Assembly: GCF_029543125.1 (NCBI RefSeq) | Contig: NZ_JARQWW010000001.1 | Coordinates: 310,001 to 374,000, forward strand | Source of the DNA: Caulobacter segnis | GTDB lineage: Bacteria > Pseudomonadota > Alphaproteobacteria > Caulobacterales > Caulobacteraceae | Direction: 5' to 3' | Length of the DNA stretch: 64,000 nucleotides | Shown: positions 41,854-50,422 of the stretch, one piece after another | Layout of the letters: each line of letters starts with the position of its first letter | Position numbering within the stretch: position 1 is the stretch's first letter | Made by a program: the position numbers and the translations under genes | The notes under the pieces: model-generated | What the model was told of the DNA's origin: nothing | The model's database searches: none | Seen by the model: only the letters and a program-made list of their open reading frames with translations

Positions 41854-43416
41854 ATGGACTTAGCCGTCGTAGACCTATCGCGCCTGCAGTTCGCCCTCAC
41901 GGCGCTCTACCACTTCCTATTCGTGCCCCTGACCCTGGGCTTGTCCTTCATGCTGGTGATCATGGAGGCCATCTACGTGATGACCAACCGCCCGATCTGG
42001 CGGACGGTCACGCGGTTCTGGGGGACGCTGTTCGGGATCAACTTCGTCCTTGGCGTGGCAACCGGCATCACCATGGAATTCCAGTTCGGCATGAACTGGT
42101 CCTATTACTCCCACTATGTCGGCGACATCTTCGGCGCCCCGCTGGCCATCGAAGGCCTGATGGCCTTCTTCCTGGAAGCGACCTTCGTGGGCCTGATGTT
42201 CTTCGGCTGGGACAAGCTGTCCAAGGTCGGCCACCTGTTCGTCACCTTCCTGGTGGCGCTGGGCACCAACCTGTCGGCCCTGTGGATCCTGATCGCCAAC
42301 GGCTGGATGCAGAACCCGGTGGGCGCGGCCTTCAACCCCGACACCATGCGCATGGAGGTCGTCGATTTCGGCGCCGTGCTGTTCAACCCCGTCGCCCAGG
42401 CCAAGTTCGTCCATACCGTCAGCGCCGGCTACGTGATCGCCTCGGTCTTCGTGCTGGGCGTCTCGGCCTTCTACTTGCTGAAGGGCAAGTGGACGGGTTT
42501 CGCCAAGCGGTCGATGACCGTGGCGGCGGCCTTCGGCCTGGCCTCATCCCTGTCGGTGGTCGTGCTGGGCGACGAGAGCGGCTACGCCCTGACCGACAAC
42601 CAGAAAATGAAGCTCGCGGCCTTGGAGGCCATGTGGGAGACCGAGCCGGCCCCGGCGGGTCTGGCGGCCTTCGGCATCCCGAGCATGGCCGACCGCGAAA
42701 CCCACGCCGAGATCAAGATTCCCTACGTGCTGGGCCTGATCGCCACACGCAGCATCGACCGTCCGGTCGAGGGCATTTTCGAGCTCGTCGCCCAGGCCCA
42801 TGACCGCATCGAATCCGGCGTCGTCGCCTATGGCGCGTTGGAGACGCTCAAGGCCAATCCGCAGGATGTCGCCGCGCGCGCCGTCTTCGAGGAACACCGC
42901 CGCGACCTGGGCTATGGCCTGCTGCTTAAGCGCTACGTGGCCGATCCGCGCCAGGCCGACGCCGCGCTGATCGAGAAGGCCGCCTGGGACACCGTGCCCA
43001 ACGTGCCGCTGATGTTCTGGGCCTTCCGCATCATGGCGGGCGTCGGCCTGCTGATGATCGCCCTGTTCGCCACGGCGTTCGTGCTTTGCACCCTGCGCAA
43101 GCATGACACCCGATGGTTCCTGCGCATAGCCGTGCTGGCCATCCCCCTGCCCTGGATCGCCACGGAGCTGGGCTGGGTCCTGGCCGAGGTGGGCCGTCAG
43201 CCCTGGGCGGTCGAGGGTGTCCTTCCGACCTTCCTCGGCGCCTCGTCGCTGACCGTGGCGCAGCTGTGGAGCACGATCATCGGCTTCACGGTGTTCTACG
43301 GCGCCCTGGCGGTCGTGGAGGTCGGGCTGATCCTGCACACGATCAAGAAGGGGCCGTTCGCCCAGCAAGAAGAGTTCGATCCGCAACGCGCCCCCGGCGC
43401 CGAAGCCGTCGCCTGA
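41854..43416 (+). CDS. cydA: Cytochrome bd ubiquinol oxidase subunit I
   Basis: The haem-bearing subunit of the high-affinity quinol oxidase, 520 residues and closely similar to E. coli CydA. The haem ligands are visible: H20 in LTALYHFLFVPLTLG (b595), H187 in KFVHTVSAGY and M394 in FRIMAG (b558). EFQFGMNWSYYSHYVGDIFGAPLAIEG is the conserved core. The long Q-loop (about 255-330; WETEPAPAGLAAFGIP, ATRSIDRPVEGI) is of the E. coli type, and GRQPWAVEGVLPT is intact. It is the first gene of cydABX-hemN, under the FixK box. Confidence 0.97.
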   Translation: MDLAVVDLSRLQFALTALYHFLFVPLTLGLSFMLVIMEAIYVMTNRPIWRTVTRFWGTLFGINFVLGVATGITMEFQFGMNWSYYSHYVGDIFGAPLAIEGLMAFFLEATFVGLMFFGWDKLSKVGHLFVTFLVALGTNLSALWILIANGWMQNPVGAAFNPDTMRMEVVDFGAVLFNPVAQAKFVHTVSAGYVIASVFVLGVSAFYLLKGKWTGFAKRSMTVAAAFGLASSLSVVVLGDESGYALTDNQKMKLAALEAMWETEPAPAGLAAFGIPSMADRETHAEIKIPYVLGLIATRSIDRPVEGIFELVAQAHDRIESGVVAYGALETLKANPQDVAARAVFEEHRRDLGYGLLLKRYVADPRQADAALIEKAAWDTVPNVPLMFWAFRIMAGVGLLMIALFATAFVLCTLRKHDTRWFLRIAVLAIPLPWIATELGWVLAEVGRQPWAVEGVLPTFLGASSLTVAQLWSTIIGFTVFYGALAVVEVGLILHTIKKGPFAQQEEFDPQRAPGAEAVA

Positions 43417-43440
43417 CGCGCGAAGCAAGGAGAACGAGTC

Positions 43441-44589
43441 ATGGAACTTCCTCTCGACTACGCCACCCTGCGCATCCTGTGGTGGGCTCTGGTCGGCATC
43501 CTGCTGATCGCCTTCGCCCTCACTGACGGGTTCGACATGGGCGTCGGCGCCCTGCTCCCCTTCGTCGCCCGCAAGGACGAGGAGCGGCGCATGGTGATCA
43601 ACACCATCGGCGCGACCTGGGAAGGCAACCAGGTGTGGTTCATCCTGGGCGGCGGCGCGATCTTCGCGGCCTGGCCGTTCGTCTATGCCGTCAGCTTCTC
43701 CGGTTTCTACCTGGCCATGTTCCTGGTGTTGTCGGCCCTGATCCTGCGGCCGGTGGCCTTCAAGTACCGCTCCAAGCGGCAGGACCCGCGCTGGCGCGCG
43801 TTCTGGGACTGGGCGCTATTCGTGGGCGGCTTCGTCCCGGCCGTGGTGTTCGGGGTGGCCATGGGCAACGTCCTGCAAGGCGCGCCCTTCCGTCTCGACG
43901 GTGACATGCGCGCCTTCTACGAGGGGCCATTCCTGGGCCTGTTCACGCCCTTCACCCTGGTCTGCGGCCTGCTTTCGGTGGCCATGCTGGTGCTGCACGG
44001 CGCGGCCTGGCTGGGCGTGAAGGCGGAGCGGGGCCCGATCCTCGACCGCGCCCGCGCCTACGGCACGATCGCGGCCATCACCAGCGTGGCGCTGTTCGCC
44101 GTCGGCGGCCTGTTCATCGCCTTCGGCCCGCTAGGCTTCCGCATCGAGGGCGCTGCCGATCCCTTTGGGCCGTCCAACCCGCTGCGCACGGCCGTGGCGG
44201 CCGCTCCCGGCGCCTGGCTCGACAACTACGGCCGCTATCCCTGGATGCTCATCGCTCCGGCCTTGGGCTTCCTCGGCGCCGCGGCGGCTCTGGCCGGCCT
44301 GTGGAAGCGGTCGGAGCCCCTGGCCTTCGCCGGTTCGTCGGCGTCGACGGTGGGCATCATCTCCACCGTGGGCCTGTCGATGTTCCCGTTCATCCTGCCC
44401 AGCACGATCGATCCGCGCTCGAGCCTGACGGTGTGGAACGCATCGTCCAGCCACGGGACGCTGTTCATCATGCTGCTGGTGACCGCCGTCTTCCTGCCGC
44501 TGATCCTGATCTACACCTCGTGGGTCTACAAAGTGCTGTGGGGCCGGACGAGCACCGAAGCCCTGACCACCAACCCCGACCTCTACTGA
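43441..44589 (+). CDS. cydB: Cytochrome bd ubiquinol oxidase subunit II
   Basis: The 382-residue structural partner of CydA with eight or nine membrane helices. It shows LDYATLRILWWALVGILLIAFALTDGFDMGVGALLPF, TIGATWEGNQVWFILGGGAIFAAWP and FALMFLVLSALILRP-like AMFLVLSALILRPVAFKYR. The C-terminal SSHGTLFIMLLVTAVFLPLILIYTSWVY is typical. AAGGAG lies about 8 bases before the ATG. It follows cydA by 24 bp and precedes cydX by 19 bp, in one operon. Confidence 0.97.
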   Translation: MELPLDYATLRILWWALVGILLIAFALTDGFDMGVGALLPFVARKDEERRMVINTIGATWEGNQVWFILGGGAIFAAWPFVYAVSFSGFYLAMFLVLSALILRPVAFKYRSKRQDPRWRAFWDWALFVGGFVPAVVFGVAMGNVLQGAPFRLDGDMRAFYEGPFLGLFTPFTLVCGLLSVAMLVLHGAAWLGVKAERGPILDRARAYGTIAAITSVALFAVGGLFIAFGPLGFRIEGAADPFGPSNPLRTAVAAAPGAWLDNYGRYPWMLIAPALGFLGAAAALAGLWKRSEPLAFAGSSASTVGIISTVGLSMFPFILPSTIDPRSSLTVWNASSSHGTLFIMLLVTAVFLPLILIYTSWVYKVLWGRTSTEALTTNPDLY

Positions 44590-44608
44590 GCCTCAAGGAG
44601 AAACCGTC

Positions 44609-44728
44609 ATGTGGTACTTCGCCTGGATCCTGGGGCTCGGCCTCGCGGTGGCGTTCGGCATCCTGAACGGCATCTGGCACGAGTTTCATCTCTTCGACGG
44701 CGGCGACGAAGGTCTGTCGGAGCCATGA
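44609..44728 (+). CDS. cydX: Cytochrome bd small subunit CydX
   Basis: A 39-residue single-helix subunit required for stable cytochrome bd. It begins MWYFAWILGLGLAVAFGILN, the clear CydX/CbdX signature, and ends with an acidic tail (DGGDEGLSEP). AAGGAG lies 8 bases before the ATG. Its TGA overlaps the hemN ATG (ATGA at 44725-44728), coupling the two. Confidence 0.95.
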   Translation: MWYFAWILGLGLAVAFGILNGIWHEFHLFDGGDEGLSEP

Positions 44729-46110
44729 ACGCCATCGTCCCGCGCCCCTGCGCCGCCGCCGCGCCGAGCGAGCTGATCGCCCGCCACGACGGCCGCGCTC
44801 CGCGCTACACCAGCTATCCCACCGCGGCGCAGTTCACGTCGGATGTGGACGCCGAGGTTCATCAGCAGTGGCTGGCCGCCCTGCCGACCGACGAGGGGGT
44901 GTCGCTCTACCTGCACATCCCGTTCTGCGAGCGCTTGTGCTGGTACTGCGGCTGCAACACCCGGGCGGTGACGCGCCGGGAGACGATCTCCGGCTATGTG
45001 GACCTGCTGGAGACCGAGCTTGCCCTCGCGGAAAGCGTCCTGCCCGGCAAGCTGCGCGCCAAGTCGATCCACTTCGGCGGCGGCACGCCCAACATGCTGT
45101 CGCCGGACGATCTGACCCAGCTGTTCGGCGTTCTGCGTCATGTGTTCGACGTGACGCCCGGCGCGCAGATCGCCGCCGAGCTGGATCCGGCGGTCCTGAC
45201 CCGCGAGTGGGTTCAGGCCGCCGCCTTCCACGGGCTGACGCGCGCCAGCCTGGGCGTGCAGGATCTTTCGCCTGAGGTGCAGGCGGCGGTGAACCGGATC
45301 GAAAGCTTCGAGGTCATCGAAAACGCGGTCGGCTGGCTGCGTGAGGCGAACGTCGGCTCGATCAACCTCGATCTGATGTACGGCCTGCCGCGCCAGACCA
45401 CGGACTCGGTGATCAACACCCTCGACCAGGTTCTGTCTCTGCGGCCGGAGCGCATCGCCCTGTTCGGCTACGCCCACGTGCCGTGGATGAAGAGCCACCA
45501 GCGCCTGATCGACGAAGGCGCCCTGCCCGGCTCCGAGGAGCGGTTCGTGCAGTCCGAAGCCGCCGCCGCCTATCTGTTCGCGGCGGGCTACGTGCGCATC
45601 GGGCTGGACCACTACGCCCTGCCGGAGGACGGCCTGGCCGTCGCCCAGGCCGAGGGCCGCCTGCGCCGGAACTTCCAGGGCTATACCGACGATCCGGCAC
45701 ACACAGTGCTGGGCTTCGGCGCCTCGGCGATCAGCCAGTTGCCGCAGGGCTTCGTCCAGAACCTGACCACCGAGCGCGACTGGCGCACGGCGGTTTCGGC
45801 GGGCCATCTGCCCACCGCGCGCGGCGTCGAACTGACCGATGAAGACCGCTTCCGCGGCGACATCATCGGGCAGCTCATGTGCCGCTTCCGCGTCGATCTG
45901 GACGCTGTCTGCGCCGATCATGGCCGGAGCCGGGATGAACTGGCCTTCGCCCTGTCGCATCTGACGCCTCTCGAGGCCGACGGACTGGCCGAATTGTCAG
46001 GCTCCATCCTGACCGTGACCGAGAACGGCCGCCCGTTCGTCCGCACGGTCTGCGCCCTGTTCGACACCCATCTCGACCGCGCCGCACAGCGACACGCGCG
46101 GGTCGTCTGA
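44725..46110 (+). CDS. hemN: Oxygen-independent coproporphyrinogen III dehydrogenase
   Basis: A radical-SAM enzyme that converts coproporphyrinogen III to protoporphyrinogen IX without O2, 461 residues. APRYTSYPTAAQF at the N-terminus is the true HemN signature. The cluster motif is HIPFCERLCWYCGCNT (C-x3-C-x2-C plus the extra C). FGGGTPNMLSPDDL, SLGVQDLSPEVQAAVNRI, NLDLMYGLPRQT and GLDHYALPEDGLAVAQAEGRLRRNFQGYTDDPAHTVLGFGASAIS all match. Placement in the cyd operon supplies haem when oxygen is low. Confidence 0.97.
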   Translation: MNAIVPRPCAAAAPSELIARHDGRAPRYTSYPTAAQFTSDVDAEVHQQWLAALPTDEGVSLYLHIPFCERLCWYCGCNTRAVTRRETISGYVDLLETELALAESVLPGKLRAKSIHFGGGTPNMLSPDDLTQLFGVLRHVFDVTPGAQIAAELDPAVLTREWVQAAAFHGLTRASLGVQDLSPEVQAAVNRIESFEVIENAVGWLREANVGSINLDLMYGLPRQTTDSVINTLDQVLSLRPERIALFGYAHVPWMKSHQRLIDEGALPGSEERFVQSEAAAAYLFAAGYVRIGLDHYALPEDGLAVAQAEGRLRRNFQGYTDDPAHTVLGFGASAISQLPQGFVQNLTTERDWRTAVSAGHLPTARGVELTDEDRFRGDIIGQLMCRFRVDLDAVCADHGRSRDELAFALSHLTPLEADGLAELSGSILTVTENGRPFVRTVCALFDTHLDRAAQRHARVV

Positions 46111-46120
46111 GGAAGACTTC

Positions 46121-46819
46121 ATGAGTGACAAGTCCCTGCGCCTGAAGATCATCAAGGCGCTGGATGCAGAACGGCTGATCCGCAGCGAGCGCATCGGCGT
46201 CGCGGCGGAGCACGCCGAGGTCATCCTGTTCGGCAAGGTGGCCAGCGAGCGCGAGCGGCAGCTTGCGGTCGGCCTGGCCAGCGCGGTGAAGCAGGCGCGG
46301 TCGATCCGCGACCTGCTGGAGATCGCGCCGCCGGCCCCCGCGCCCAGCACGCTCTACGATCACGACAAGACCTATCAGCCGCCGTTTGCGCCGCTGCATA
46401 TGGAGATCAAGGACGCCATCAGCCGCTACGAAACGGCTGAGCCGAAGGGCGAACCCGAAACGTGGTTCGAGGCCTTCTCCGAAAGCCTGATCCTGCCGAT
46501 CTTCGCGGATGTGCTGAACACCGCACGGCGTGCGGGCCATGACGGCCAGGTCCTGCATCGCAAGGACCGTGACGCCCATGTCTATCGTCTGGAGCTGGTG
46601 CGGGCGGACCATCCTGCCAACCAGCCCGCGCCGTATCTGGAGCTGTCGTCCGCCGAAAGCGGCCACAGGGTCACCGTGGCCCGCGGCGGCGCCTATCCCG
46701 GGCCGGCCGACCACAATTTCGTCGACACCGAGATGACCTGGGACGACGTGGAGCCCCGCGCCGTCCAGAAGGAAGTCGTGCGCTGGGTGAAGCGGGTCTT
46801 CCGCAAATACGGCGAATAG
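46121..46819 (+). CDS. BON-domain protein of unknown function
   Basis: A 232-residue protein. Residues about 5-68 (LKIIKALDAERLIRSERIGV, then EVILFGKVASERERQLAVGLASAVKQARSIRDLL) look like a BON phospholipid-binding-type domain. The rest, with WFEAFSESLILPIFADVLN and ELVRADHPANQPAPYLELSS, is not recognised. There is no signal peptide, which is unusual for BON proteins. It lies 10 bp after hemN, so it should share the FixK-driven cyd operon; a role in low-oxygen growth is inferred from that. Confidence 0.75.
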   Translation: MSDKSLRLKIIKALDAERLIRSERIGVAAEHAEVILFGKVASERERQLAVGLASAVKQARSIRDLLEIAPPAPAPSTLYDHDKTYQPPFAPLHMEIKDAISRYETAEPKGEPETWFEAFSESLILPIFADVLNTARRAGHDGQVLHRKDRDAHVYRLELVRADHPANQPAPYLELSSAESGHRVTVARGGAYPGPADHNFVDTEMTWDDVEPRAVQKEVVRWVKRVFRKYGE

Positions 46820-46824
46820 AAAAG

Positions 46825-46853
46825 AGGCGCGGATCCGGGAGAGATCCGCGCCT
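46825..46853 (-). terminator. Terminator hairpin between the BON gene and fixK
   Basis: AGGCGCGGATC and GATCCGCGCCT form an 11-bp stem with a 7-base loop. Read leftward it is followed by CTTTTCTATT, so it best terminates fixK. In the other direction the T tract is poor. Confidence 0.8.
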
Positions 46854-46887
46854 TATCAGGAACAGGTCCAGACGGACCGGGGGTTCT

Positions 46888-47541
46888 TCAGGCTGCAGCC
46901 TGAAGCAGGCGGCGGTCGCAAAGGACCACATGGCGGGAGGTGGCGCGGTTGATGCGGTTCTCACGCTCCATCTGGGACAGGATCCGCGAGACCGTCTCGA
47001 TGGTCAGGCCCAGGTAATCGGCGATGTCGGTGCGCGACATGGGCAGGTCCACGCCGTCGCAGGCGGGGGCGCGCTCGGCCATGTCGGCCAGGAAGGCTTC
47101 GACCCGCTCGGCGGCGGTGCGGCGGCCCAGCAGCATCATGTGCGCCTGGGTGCATTGCAAATGCTGGTCGGTCAGGGCCCACAGGCCGGCGCCGACGGCA
47201 GGATCGCAAGCCGCAGCCTTCTGAAGGGCGACGCGGCGGACCAGCATCACCTCGCACGCGCCGACGGCTTCGGCGGACGTGCGGTGCGTCGGGCATAGCT
47301 CCATGCCGAACACTTCGCCCGGCATGTGAAAACCCACCACGAGGCGACGGCCGTCGTCCAGGAAACGAAGGGTGCGGACCACGCCCGAGACCACCTTGTA
47401 GGCGAACTCGGCCGGCTCATCTTCGCCGAAGATTTCCTCGTTGCGCGAGAAGGTCATGCAGAAACCCGCGACATCGACGCCGGCCGCGAAAAGCGCCGGG
47501 GTTTGCGGCGGGACGGCGTGGACGACTTCCAGAGAACGCAT
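46888..47541 (-). CDS. fixK: Crp/Fnr family regulator FixK
   Basis: A 217-residue CRP/FNR-fold regulator. A cyclic-nucleotide-binding-like beta-roll (about 25-135) is followed by a C-terminal helix-turn-helix, DLPMSRTDIADYLGLTIETVSRILSQME. The recognition helix has the E-x2-SR pattern that reads TTGAT. The N-terminal cysteine cluster of FNR is absent, so oxygen sensing must come from FixLJ, as for FixK. The gene faces away from fixL across a 169-bp spacer. Likely targets in this window are the boxes at 29495, 37623, 41766 and 49812. Confidence 0.92.
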   Translation of the reverse strand: MRSLEVVHAVPPQTPALFAAGVDVAGFCMTFSRNEEIFGEDEPAEFAYKVVSGVVRTLRFLDDGRRLVVGFHMPGEVFGMELCPTHRTSAEAVGACEVMLVRRVALQKAAACDPAVGAGLWALTDQHLQCTQAHMMLLGRRTAAERVEAFLADMAERAPACDGVDLPMSRTDIADYLGLTIETVSRILSQMERENRINRATSRHVVLCDRRLLQAAA

Positions 47542-47616
47542 GGCTTTCTAAGCTCCCCTCGTTGATGGGGAGGGTTTAGGTCCGGCCATGACCACACGAA
47601 ATTCAGGGATATCGCC

Positions 47617-47659
47617 TACGTAGAATCCACAGGGTGCGCGCAAATCCCTTGCACGTAAG
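47617..47659. promoter_or_regulatory. Two ACGTA elements in the fixK-fixL spacer, possible FixJ sites
   Basis: TACGTAG at 47617-47623 and ACGTAAG at 47653-47659 lie 76-118 bases from the fixK ATG. FixJ is reported to bind ACGTA-containing elements at fixK promoters in rhizobia, so these are candidates. The exact consensus in this lineage is not something I can verify here. Confidence 0.4.
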
Positions 47660-47710
47660 ACTTCGCGGCTTCTTCTCATCCCATGCCGCCCGCGCTACAG
47701 CGGTCGTCGC

Positions 47711-49207
47711 ATGCGGCAGCTCTGGCGCAAAATGGACGATCAAGCACGCCCGCTCACCGAAGGGATCGGTCACGCGTGCACATTCGCGTCGGTCGTCATC
47801 TGTCTGGTGATCTGGGCGGCCTTCGCACCCTTTCTGCCGCTCGGCTCCCAGGTCCTGATCTTCATTCCCGCCGTCCTCGTCGGCGCGGGCCTAAGCGGGA
47901 TCGCCGGCGGCCTGGCGGCTGGCGCGGCGGGCCTGGCCGCCGGCGGCTGGGCGGCGTCCCAGGGCGGCTGGACCTGGGACGAGATGTTCCCCTTCGCCGT
48001 CTTCGCGATCGCCGGCCTGTCGATCACCGCCACCGGCGCGGCGGCCCGCCGCTGGCGCTGGCGCCACATAGAGGCCAACCGCCACCTGGCTGAGCGCGAG
48101 GCGCACCTGCGCTCCATCCTCGACACCGTGCCGGACGCGATGATCGTCATTTCCGAGGAGGGGCGGATTCAATCGTTCAGCCCGGCCGCCGAGCGGTTGT
48201 TCGGCTGGTCTGCCGCCGAAGTGCTGGGGAAGAACGTCAGCATGCTGATGCCGAACCCCTATCGGGATGCGCACGACGGCTACATGGCGCGCTATCACAC
48301 CACGGGCGAGCGCCGCATCATCGGCCGCGGACGCGTGGTGGTGGGCGAGCGTAAGGACGGCTCGACCTTCCCCATCGAACTCTCCGTGGGAGAGATGAAG
48401 CCGGGCGAGCGCCGCTTCTACACCGGCTTCATCCGTGACCTCAGCGAGCGCCAGGAGACAGAAGCGCGGCTGCAGGAGCTGCAGTCCGAGCTGGTCCATA
48501 TCTCCCGCGCAACCGCCATGGGCGAGATGGCTTCAGCCTTGGCGCATGAACTGAATCAGCCGCTGGCGGCGATCGCCAACTACCTGCGCGGCGCCAAACG
48601 CCTGATGGAGGCGGCGCCCGCGGCCGACGCGCGCGTGGGCCAAGCGCTGGACAAGGCGTCCGACCAGGCTCTGCGGGCTGGCCAGATCATCCGGCGCCTG
48701 CGCGACTTCCTGGCGCGCGGCGACACGGACCGCCGCGTGGAGAGCCTCAGCAAACTGGTCGAGGAGGCCAGCGCCCTGGCCCTGGTGGGCGCCAAGGAGC
48801 TGGGCGTTCGGGTGCGGTTCGACCTCGATCCGTCCGCCGATCTCGTGGTCGCTGACCGTGTGCAGATTCAACAGGTGGTTCTGAATCTCATCCGCAACAG
48901 CATGGACGCCATGGAGCAGTCTCCGCGCCGCCGGCTTGTGGTCGAAAGCCGCGCCGCCGAGGACAACATGGTGACGCTGTCCGTGTCGGATACCGGCTCG
49001 GGCCTGGCGGACGAAGTGCGCGACCACCTTTTCCAGGCTTTCATCACCACCAAGCCGACGGGTATGGGAGTGGGGCTTTCGATCTGCCGCACCATCGTTG
49101 AGGCGCATGGCGGCAAGATCTTCGCTCAGAACAACGCCGACGGCGGGGCGACCTTCGCGTTCACCCTGCCGCGCGCCGTGGAGGAGGAGCCCGCTGATGA
49201 CCGCTGA
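47711..49207 (+). CDS. fixL: Haem-PAS oxygen sensor histidine kinase FixL
   Basis: A 498-residue kinase. Four hydrophobic segments (about 25-115) anchor it, then a haem PAS domain (about 130-255) with the proximal histidine H188 in [15 protein letters not shown] and the distal arginine R208 in [17 protein letters not shown]. This 20-residue spacing equals that of H200/R220 in Bradyrhizobium FixL. The kinase core has the phospho-His in [20 protein letters not shown], the N box [11 protein letters not shown] and the G boxes DTGSGL and GMGVGLSI. It is co-transcribed with fixJ (11-bp overlap). Oxygen binding to haem should switch off autophosphorylation. Confidence 0.94.
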   Translation: MRQLWRKMDDQARPLTEGIGHACTFASVVICLVIWAAFAPFLPLGSQVLIFIPAVLVGAGLSGIAGGLAAGAAGLAAGGWAASQGGWTWDEMFPFAVFAIAGLSITATGAAARRWRWRHIEANRHLAEREAHLRSILDTVPDAMIVISEEGRIQSFSPAAERLFGWSAAEVLGKNVSMLMPNPYRDAHDGYMARYHTTGERRIIGRGRVVVGERKDGSTFPIELSVGEMKPGERRFYTGFIRDLSERQETEARLQELQSELVHISRATAMGEMASALAHELNQPLAAIANYLRGAKRLMEAAPAADARVGQALDKASDQALRAGQIIRRLRDFLARGDTDRRVESLSKLVEEASALALVGAKELGVRVRFDLDPSADLVVADRVQIQQVVLNLIRNSMDAMEQSPRRRLVVESRAAEDNMVTLSVSDTGSGLADEVRDHLFQAFITTKPTGMGVGLSICRTIVEAHGGKIFAQNNADGGATFAFTLPRAVEEEPADDR

Positions 49208-49805
49208 AGGACAGGTTCACGTCATCGACGACGACGACGCCATGCGCGACAGCCTGTGCTTCCTGCTGGAGACTTCGGGGCTGACGGCCCGCAGCTTCAC
49301 CTCCGCCTCGGCGTTTCTGGAAGCGCTGCCAACAGTCGGTGGAGGCTGCGTGGTGACCGACATCCGCATGCCGGGCATGTCGGGGCTGGAGTTGGTGCGC
49401 GTGCTGCGGGGCATGCGGCCCGACCTTCCGGTCGTGGTGATGACCGGCCATGGCGATATCCCCATGGCGGTCGAGGCCATGAAAAGCGGCGTGGTCGATT
49501 TCCTGGAGAAGCCCTTCCACGAGGACGCCATGATCGGCGCCGTGCGCAAGGCTCTGGAAGGCGGCCGCAACCCTGTCCGCGCCGCTGTCGACAGCGGTCC
49601 GATCCTCGCCCGGATGGAGACGCTGGCGCCGCGCGAACGTCAGGTGCTGGACGGGCTGGTGGCCGGCAAGCCCAACAAGATCATCGCCTTCGACCTGGAT
49701 ATCAGCGTGCGGACCGTGGAGGTCTATCGCGCCAACGTCATGACCAAGATGCAGGCTCACAGCCTGTCGGAACTGGTGCGGATGGTGCTTCTGGCCGGCG
49801 GCTGA
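49197..49805 (+). CDS. fixJ: Response regulator FixJ
   Basis: A 202-residue two-domain regulator. The receiver (about 5-120) has [20 protein letters not shown], the phospho-Asp in [42 protein letters not shown]. The LuxR-type HTH is [50 protein letters not shown] precedes the ATG at 49197, which lies inside the end of fixL. It should activate fixK when FixL is deoxygenated. Confidence 0.95.
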   Translation: MTAEGQVHVIDDDDAMRDSLCFLLETSGLTARSFTSASAFLEALPTVGGGCVVTDIRMPGMSGLELVRVLRGMRPDLPVVVMTGHGDIPMAVEAMKSGVVDFLEKPFHEDAMIGAVRKALEGGRNPVRAAVDSGPILARMETLAPRERQVLDGLVAGKPNKIIAFDLDISVRTVEVYRANVMTKMQAHSLSELVRMVLLAGG

Positions 49806-49811
49806 ACCGTG

Positions 49812-49825
49812 TTGCGCCAGATCAA
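49812..49825 (+). promoter_or_regulatory. Degenerate FNR/FixK box upstream of the fixT-like gene
   Basis: TTGCGCCAGATCAA keeps one perfect half (ATCAA) and three of five bases in the other. Its centre is about 62 bp before the fixT-like ATG, right for an activator at -41.5. FixK control of fixT is known in Caulobacter, which supports the call. Confidence 0.5.
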
Positions 49826-49880
49826 GGACGCCTGCCCCGCCCCGCCGCAGGATGACGCGTGACTCCAGGGGAGACGCGCC

Positions 49881-50309
49881 ATGTACCGAAATTCCTACTG
49901 CGCGATCGTCGTCGATGACGATGCCGCCGTCCTAGCCTCCATCCGCTTCGTTCTCGAAACTGAGGGCCTGTACGTCCAGACCTATGACAGCGTCGCCGCC
50001 GTGCTGGAGGCCGACCTTCCGGAACAAGGCTGCCTGATCCTCGACCAGGTGATGCCCGGCGCGACCGGCCTTGAGGTTCTGGCCCAGCTTCGCCGCCGCG
50101 GGGTCGATCTGCCCGCGCTGCTGCTGACCAGCAGCGCAACCCCAGCGGTGCGCCGCATCGCGGAGGCCGCCGGCGCCCCCGTCCTCGAAAAGCCGGTCTT
50201 CGGCGAGACCTTGGTCAAGGCCTTCATGGACACGCTCGCGATCGGATCGCCCACGCGACGTAGTATCTATCCGAGAACCGCCGCCAACGATCATTCGCCC
50301 CTGGTCTAG
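49881..50309 (+). CDS. fixT: Single-domain receiver, probable FixL inhibitor FixT
   Basis: A 142-residue receiver-only protein. It has YCAIVVDDDAAVLASIRFVL, the phospho-Asp D55 in GCLILDQVMPG, LLTSSATP and the lysine in VLEKPVFGE, so the receiver is intact. There is no output domain. Position after fixLJ and the FixK half-palindrome upstream point to FixT, the feedback inhibitor of FixL in Caulobacter. That FixT is reported, as I recall, to hold an iron-sulfur cluster; only two cysteines (C7, C51) are present here, so a cluster would need another arrangement. Confidence 0.75.
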   Translation: MYRNSYCAIVVDDDAAVLASIRFVLETEGLYVQTYDSVAAVLEADLPEQGCLILDQVMPGATGLEVLAQLRRRGVDLPALLLTSSATPAVRRIAEAAGAPVLEKPVFGETLVKAFMDTLAIGSPTRRSIYPRTAANDHSPLV

Positions 50310-50422
50310 AAACGTTCGGCGAGTCTCGTCCGACCAGAAGTCCGCCGCCTAGCGTTGCCGTTGCGGCAGCCATGCCCTACGATTCCTGACACCGGTTACC
50401 ATAAGCCGGACGGGAGAACGCC

